A stretch of DNA of 64,000 nucleotides from Pseudooceanicola marinus (GTDB lineage: Bacteria; Pseudomonadota; Alphaproteobacteria; Rhodobacterales; Rhodobacteraceae), in the NCBI RefSeq assembly GCF_020177265.1, contig NZ_JAIVMC010000001.1, forward strand, positions 1 to 64,000, read 5' to 3'. The notes under the pieces are model-generated. The model was not told the DNA's origin and did not search any database. It saw only the letters and a program-made list of their open reading frames with translations. The stretch's first letter is position 1, and every line of letters begins with the position of its first letter. Both the position numbers and the translations under genes were made by a program. Positions 61,539 through 64,000 of the stretch are shown piece after piece.

Positions 61539-61859
61539 TCATCCTTCGGTTCGGCCGCTGGCCTGGGCCGCGGCAAGATGCGGGGGAAGCTGCGGCGTGC
61601 GGGCGTCCAGATCGGCGAAGGCGTCGCCGCCGGTGCCACCGGCCATGATGTCGCGCAGGCCCTGCAGCGCATCGAGGATCAGGTGCGCCTCCGCCTCCGG
61701 CAAAACCGCGCGGGCGGTGCCGAGGAAGGTCAGCACCCAGGTGCCCCGGGGCAGCGGGCCGGTCAGTGACAGGTCGATCAGCACCTCGCGGTCGCCATCG
61801 GCGGCGGTCGCGGCGATGCCGTCGCAGTCGAGGATCTGCATGGGGATGCCGACGCACAT
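61539..61859 (-). CDS. hupF: Hydrogenase assembly chaperone HupF (HypC family)
   Basis: This 106-residue HypC paralogue has the Cys2 N-terminus MCVGIPMQIL and a longer C-terminal helix region than HypC. It is known to stabilise HupL during aerobic maturation. It lies three bases from hupD and four from hupG. Confidence 0.93.
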   Translation of the reverse strand: MCVGIPMQILDCDGIAATAADGDREVLIDLSLTGPLPRGTWVLTFLGTARAVLPEAEAHLILDALQGLRDIMAGGTGGDAFADLDARTPQLPPHLAAAQASGRTEG

Positions 61860-61862
61860 GGC

Positions 61863-62471
61863 TCAGGGCTCCGCCGGGAAGAAACGGGCGTCGCCGGTGC
61901 GGCAGGCCTCCGTCTCCGAGGGGCGATTGCCCTCGTAGTTCTCGCGCCGCAGCGAGGCGTCGGCCAGGTCGTCGGTGCGGGTCTGGCCCGCGCTGGCGTG
62001 GTGGCCACGGGCAGCCAGCCAGTCGCGGGCGATGGCGATGGCGTCGGGGATGCGCGCGGCGGTGGCAGGGCGCAGGCCGCCGCCGTAATCCTCCAGCTCG
62101 ACCGGCTGGCAGCCGATCAGCACGATTTCGGCCGGGCAGCAGCCCATGAGCTGCGCTGTGGCGATCACGTCCTGGAACCCGGTCTGGTGCAGCGACATCT
62201 TCTTGGCGCCCATGAAGGCGGGCACCTCCTCGCCTTCGACGACCTTCATCGTGCCTGGCGCCAGGCCGTAGTCGACCGCGTCGAAGACGACCATGGCGTC
62301 GACCTCTTCGAGGAAGGGCAGCAGGTATAGGCCTTGCGTGCCGCCGTCGAGGATCTGCACCTCGGGCCCGTAGGACAGCGTGCGGGCAAGTTCTTCGACG
62401 CAGCGCACGCCAAATCCTTCATCCGCCCAGAGCACGTTGCCGATGCCGAGGATCAGGGCCTTGCCTGTCAT
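61863..62471 (-). CDS. hupD: Hydrogenase maturation protease HupD
   Basis: This endopeptidase cuts the C-terminal tail of HupL after nickel insertion. The 202-residue protein has GIGNVLWADEGFGVR (nickel-binding Glu region), VVFDAVDYG, and the HQTGFQD segment with the metal His. A polar C-terminal extension of about 35 residues (from GHHASAGQT) is longer than in typical HupD. The preceding intergenic region (280 bases) contains dyads listed separately. Confidence 0.94.
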   Translation of the reverse strand: MTGKALILGIGNVLWADEGFGVRCVEELARTLSYGPEVQILDGGTQGLYLLPFLEEVDAMVVFDAVDYGLAPGTMKVVEGEEVPAFMGAKKMSLHQTGFQDVIATAQLMGCCPAEIVLIGCQPVELEDYGGGLRPATAARIPDAIAIARDWLAARGHHASAGQTRTDDLADASLRRENYEGNRPSETEACRTGDARFFPAEP

Positions 62472-62614
62472 GTGATGCGCCTCCGCTGGTCTTCGACGGG
62501 GCTCCTCTTCCCCGTGGGTGTGGGCCAATCTAGGCCTGGTGCGACCATCTGGACAGGGAAATGCCGGTCCAGACGCGAAGGAGTTAAGGGTCTGAAAGTA
62601 TTTGTTAAATATTC

Positions 62615-62681
62615 CTTTTCGCACTTCTGGCCGCTGTCAAAAGTGGTCACGAACTTTCCACTTTGTATCTCAAGCGAAAAG
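62615..62681. other. AT-rich nested inverted repeats between hupC and hupD
   Basis: An outer pair CTTTTCGC (62615-62622) / GCGAAAAG (62674-62681) encloses an inner pair AAAGTGG (62640-62646) / CCACTTT (62658-62664). The stretch is clearly AT-richer than the surrounding operon. It could be an operator array, an RNA structure in the hupCD transcript, or the promoter region of hupD. Confidence 0.5.
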
Positions 62682-62697
62682 TGCAATATGCCAACGA

Positions 62698-62728
62698 AAA
62701 TGGCGGCCCCCGCAGGGACCGCCATCCT
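62698..62728 (-). terminator. Hairpin downstream of hupC
   Basis: ATGGCGG and CCGCCAT arms with TTTT on the minus strand follow the hupC stop. It may partly terminate the hupSLC transcript, giving different levels of structural and accessory products. Confidence 0.65.
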
Positions 62729-62752
62729 CTTTCCACCCGACTCGCGAAACGG

Positions 62753-63523
62753 TCACTCCGGTGCGTCGTCCTTGAAGGTGCGGTGGCCCGAGATCATGGT
62801 CGAGACCATGGACTGACGCGACATGATGTCTTCGCGGATGGCCGCGTAGATGTGGATCATCATGAAGACCAGGATCGCGTACATGCCCAGATGATGCAGC
62901 GAATGCAGGACCTGGCTGTTGCCGATCCAGTCGCGCAGCGGCCCGAAGATCGCGTCGAGCCAGCTGCCCTGGCCGACCCCTTCGGCATAAAGGGCGAAGC
63001 CCGTCACGATCATGAAGGTCAGGCCCACGGTCATGAAGAAGAACATGGCGATCTGCGCCAGCGGGTTGTGCCCGATGTACTTCTTCGGGGTCTTCTCGAT
63101 GAAGGCGTACCACTTCATCTCGTGCCAGATCTCCTGCCACCAGCTCTTGCGGGCCAGGGGCAGGTAGAACATCTGCCGTGCATGGTGATTGCCGACGAAG
63201 GCCCAGTAGATGCGCCCGAAGAAGCCTACGGTCATGATCATTCCGGCGGCGAAATGGGCAAAGCGGATGTAGCCGAAGACGAACTGGTGTGTCGCCTCGC
63301 CGATCTGCATCGAAGGCGGTGGCGAGCCGATGAACCAGCCGGTGACGATCAGCACCAGGATGGCGGCGGCGTTGATCCAGTGCCACAGGCGCACCGGCCA
63401 TTCGTAGACGTAGATCGAGGTCTGGCGGGTGACGTGGTGCTGGCCCGTGTGACCGGCGTCGGCGGTGCCGAGGGGCGGGCGGCCTCCCGCAGGCTGCCCG
63501 GAAGAGCCTGCCGCGCCGGTCAT
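62753..63523 (-). CDS. hupC: Hydrogenase cytochrome b subunit HupC
   Basis: This 256-residue membrane diheme cytochrome b anchors HupSL and passes electrons to quinone. It has four hydrophobic helices with heme-ligand His in VRLWHWINAAA, the IRFAHFAAGM segment, HHLGMYA and MMIHIYAAIR. A polar N-terminal extension of about 35 residues precedes the family start. It overlaps the small orf upstream by four bases. Confidence 0.95.
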   Translation of the reverse strand: MTGAAGSSGQPAGGRPPLGTADAGHTGQHHVTRQTSIYVYEWPVRLWHWINAAAILVLIVTGWFIGSPPPSMQIGEATHQFVFGYIRFAHFAAGMIMTVGFFGRIYWAFVGNHHARQMFYLPLARKSWWQEIWHEMKWYAFIEKTPKKYIGHNPLAQIAMFFFMTVGLTFMIVTGFALYAEGVGQGSWLDAIFGPLRDWIGNSQVLHSLHHLGMYAILVFMMIHIYAAIREDIMSRQSMVSTMISGHRTFKDDAPE

Positions 63524-63699
63524 TTCCGCGCCCTCCGCAGCACCAGCAGCGACACCACCGCGACGGCGGCCAGCACGAGCACGGGCCAGGCATGGGCCGC
63601 GGCGTGATCGGAGACCGGGCCGTGCAGCCCGTGGGCCAGGGCCACCCCGGGCAGGGGGACCAGGGCGCCTGCGGCGGTCAGGATTGCAAGACGTGTCAT
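63520..63699 (-). CDS. Small membrane protein in the hup operon
   Basis: This 59-residue protein has a signal-peptide-like N-terminus (MTRLAILTAAGALVPLPGVA), a short His-containing periplasmic stretch (HGLHGPVSDHAAAHAW, four His) and one transmembrane helix with basic end (LVLRRARK). It lies 14 bases after the hupL stop and overlaps hupC by four bases, so it is co-translated with the cytochrome. Not part of the classic hup gene set; possible metal binding or cytochrome stabilisation is inferred only. Confidence 0.65.
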   Translation of the reverse strand: MTRLAILTAAGALVPLPGVALAHGLHGPVSDHAAAHAWPVLVLAAVAVVSLLVLRRARK

Positions 63700-63713
63700 G
63701 TGCTGTTCCTCCC

Positions 63714-64000
63714 TCAGCGAACCTTGACTTCGGTCAGTTCGTCGCCGTCGGGCGACATCACGTGGGTCGAGCAGGCCAGGCAGGGATCGAAGCTGTGCAG
63801 GGTGCGCAGGATCTCCACCGGTTCCTCGGGGCGTTCCATGGGCGTGTTCATCAGGCTGGCCTCGAAGGCACCGATGTTGCCCTGAACGTCGCGGGGGCTG
63901 CCGTTCCAGGTGGTGGGCACGACGCATTGGTAGTTCTCGATGCGCCCGTCCTTGATGCGGATCCAGTGGCCAAGCGCGCCGCGCGGCGCCTCGGTCATGC
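63714..64000 (-). CDS. hupL: [NiFe] hydrogenase large subunit HupL, C-terminal part (partial)
   Basis: About 95 residues of the large subunit are visible; the 5' part is beyond the window. [11 protein letters not shown] (proximal to the active site), [18 protein letters not shown] and the C-terminal nickel motif DPCLACSTH are present, followed by a tail of 15 residues ([15 protein letters not shown]) that HupD should cleave after the His. This is a group 1 uptake hydrogenase. Confidence 0.96.
   Translation of the reverse strand, partial: MTEAPRGALGHWIRIKDGRIENYQCVVPTTWNGSPRDVQGNIGAFEASLMNTPMERPEEPVEILRTLHSFDPCLACSTHVMSPDGDELTEVKVR

Noticed and set aside
62663-63607. 314-codon plus-strand frame opposite hupC
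   Set aside because: Antisense shadow of hupC; the heme-His helices are on the minus strand.

Overview
The window is a GC-rich, gene-dense chromosomal segment of an alphaproteobacterium, almost certainly Rhodobacterales (Rhodobacter/Roseobacter group). The evidence is the 5-aminolevulinate synthase (C4) HemA, the DUF1476 zeta-type ATPase inhibitor, the RNase E with its C-terminal K-R-G-W-W motif, a purC-purS-purQ group, and a hydrogenase cluster in the order known from Rhodobacter capsulatus. The genus cannot be fixed from sequence reading alone.

Layout. 1-525: one end of an IS5-family element cut by the window edge, then a CAT-anticodon tRNA. 0.9-5.2 kb: purM-purN, a small membrane protein, RNase D, a lipoprotein and SufE. 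5.3-9.8 kb: a corrinoid/one-carbon block (Cys-rich protein, DUF1638, corrinoid-binding protein, homocysteine S-methyltransferase domain protein) that looks like a split, cobalamin-dependent methionine synthase, with a divergent radical SAM gene preceded by a GTTC-N7-GTTC LexA-type box. 9.9-14.9 kb: an MprF-like protein, the ATPase inhibitor, and purC-purS-purQ with a GFA-family gene inserted on the other strand. 15.2-21.7 kb: DctB/DctD two-component pair and rne. 21.9-22.2 kb: two identical tRNA-Asp genes. 22.5-30.4 kb: M20 peptidase, hemA with an FnrL-type box, a RodZ-like protein, a methyltransferase and ispG. 30.4-38 kb: two overlapping DsbA-like genes, an aminotransferase, an XRE regulator, and the ilv operon with a complete leader-peptide attenuator. 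38.1-45 kb: a NarL-type two-component system divergent from a TRAP transporter (P, Q, long M). 45-53 kb: housekeeping genes (Bpt, RDD, DUF2852, YbaK, GlnE, DUF3422). 53.2-64 kb: minus-strand [NiFe] uptake hydrogenase accessory operon hupL(partial)-orf-hupC-hupD-hupF-hupG-hupH-hupIJ-hupK-hypA-hypB-hupR-hypC-hypD-hypE.

How the genes work together. hupL/hupC encode the large subunit and membrane cytochrome b of an H2 uptake enzyme. HupD processes HupL, HupF/G/H/IJ/K assist subunit assembly, HypA/B deliver nickel, HypC/D/E build the Fe(CN)2CO group, and HupR is the response regulator. hypF, hupS and the H2 sensor genes are not inside the window. The purine genes cover PurM, PurN, PurC, PurS and PurQ; purL is not here.

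No CRISPR array, rRNA operon or phage was seen. The best leads are: the split methionine-synthase block with DUF1638 and paired operator-like sites; two NtrC-family regulators that have both lost the GAFTGA sigma54-contact motif; paired 19-bp palindromes upstream of a DUF2852 gene; nested dyads between hupC and hupD; and several small membrane proteins.
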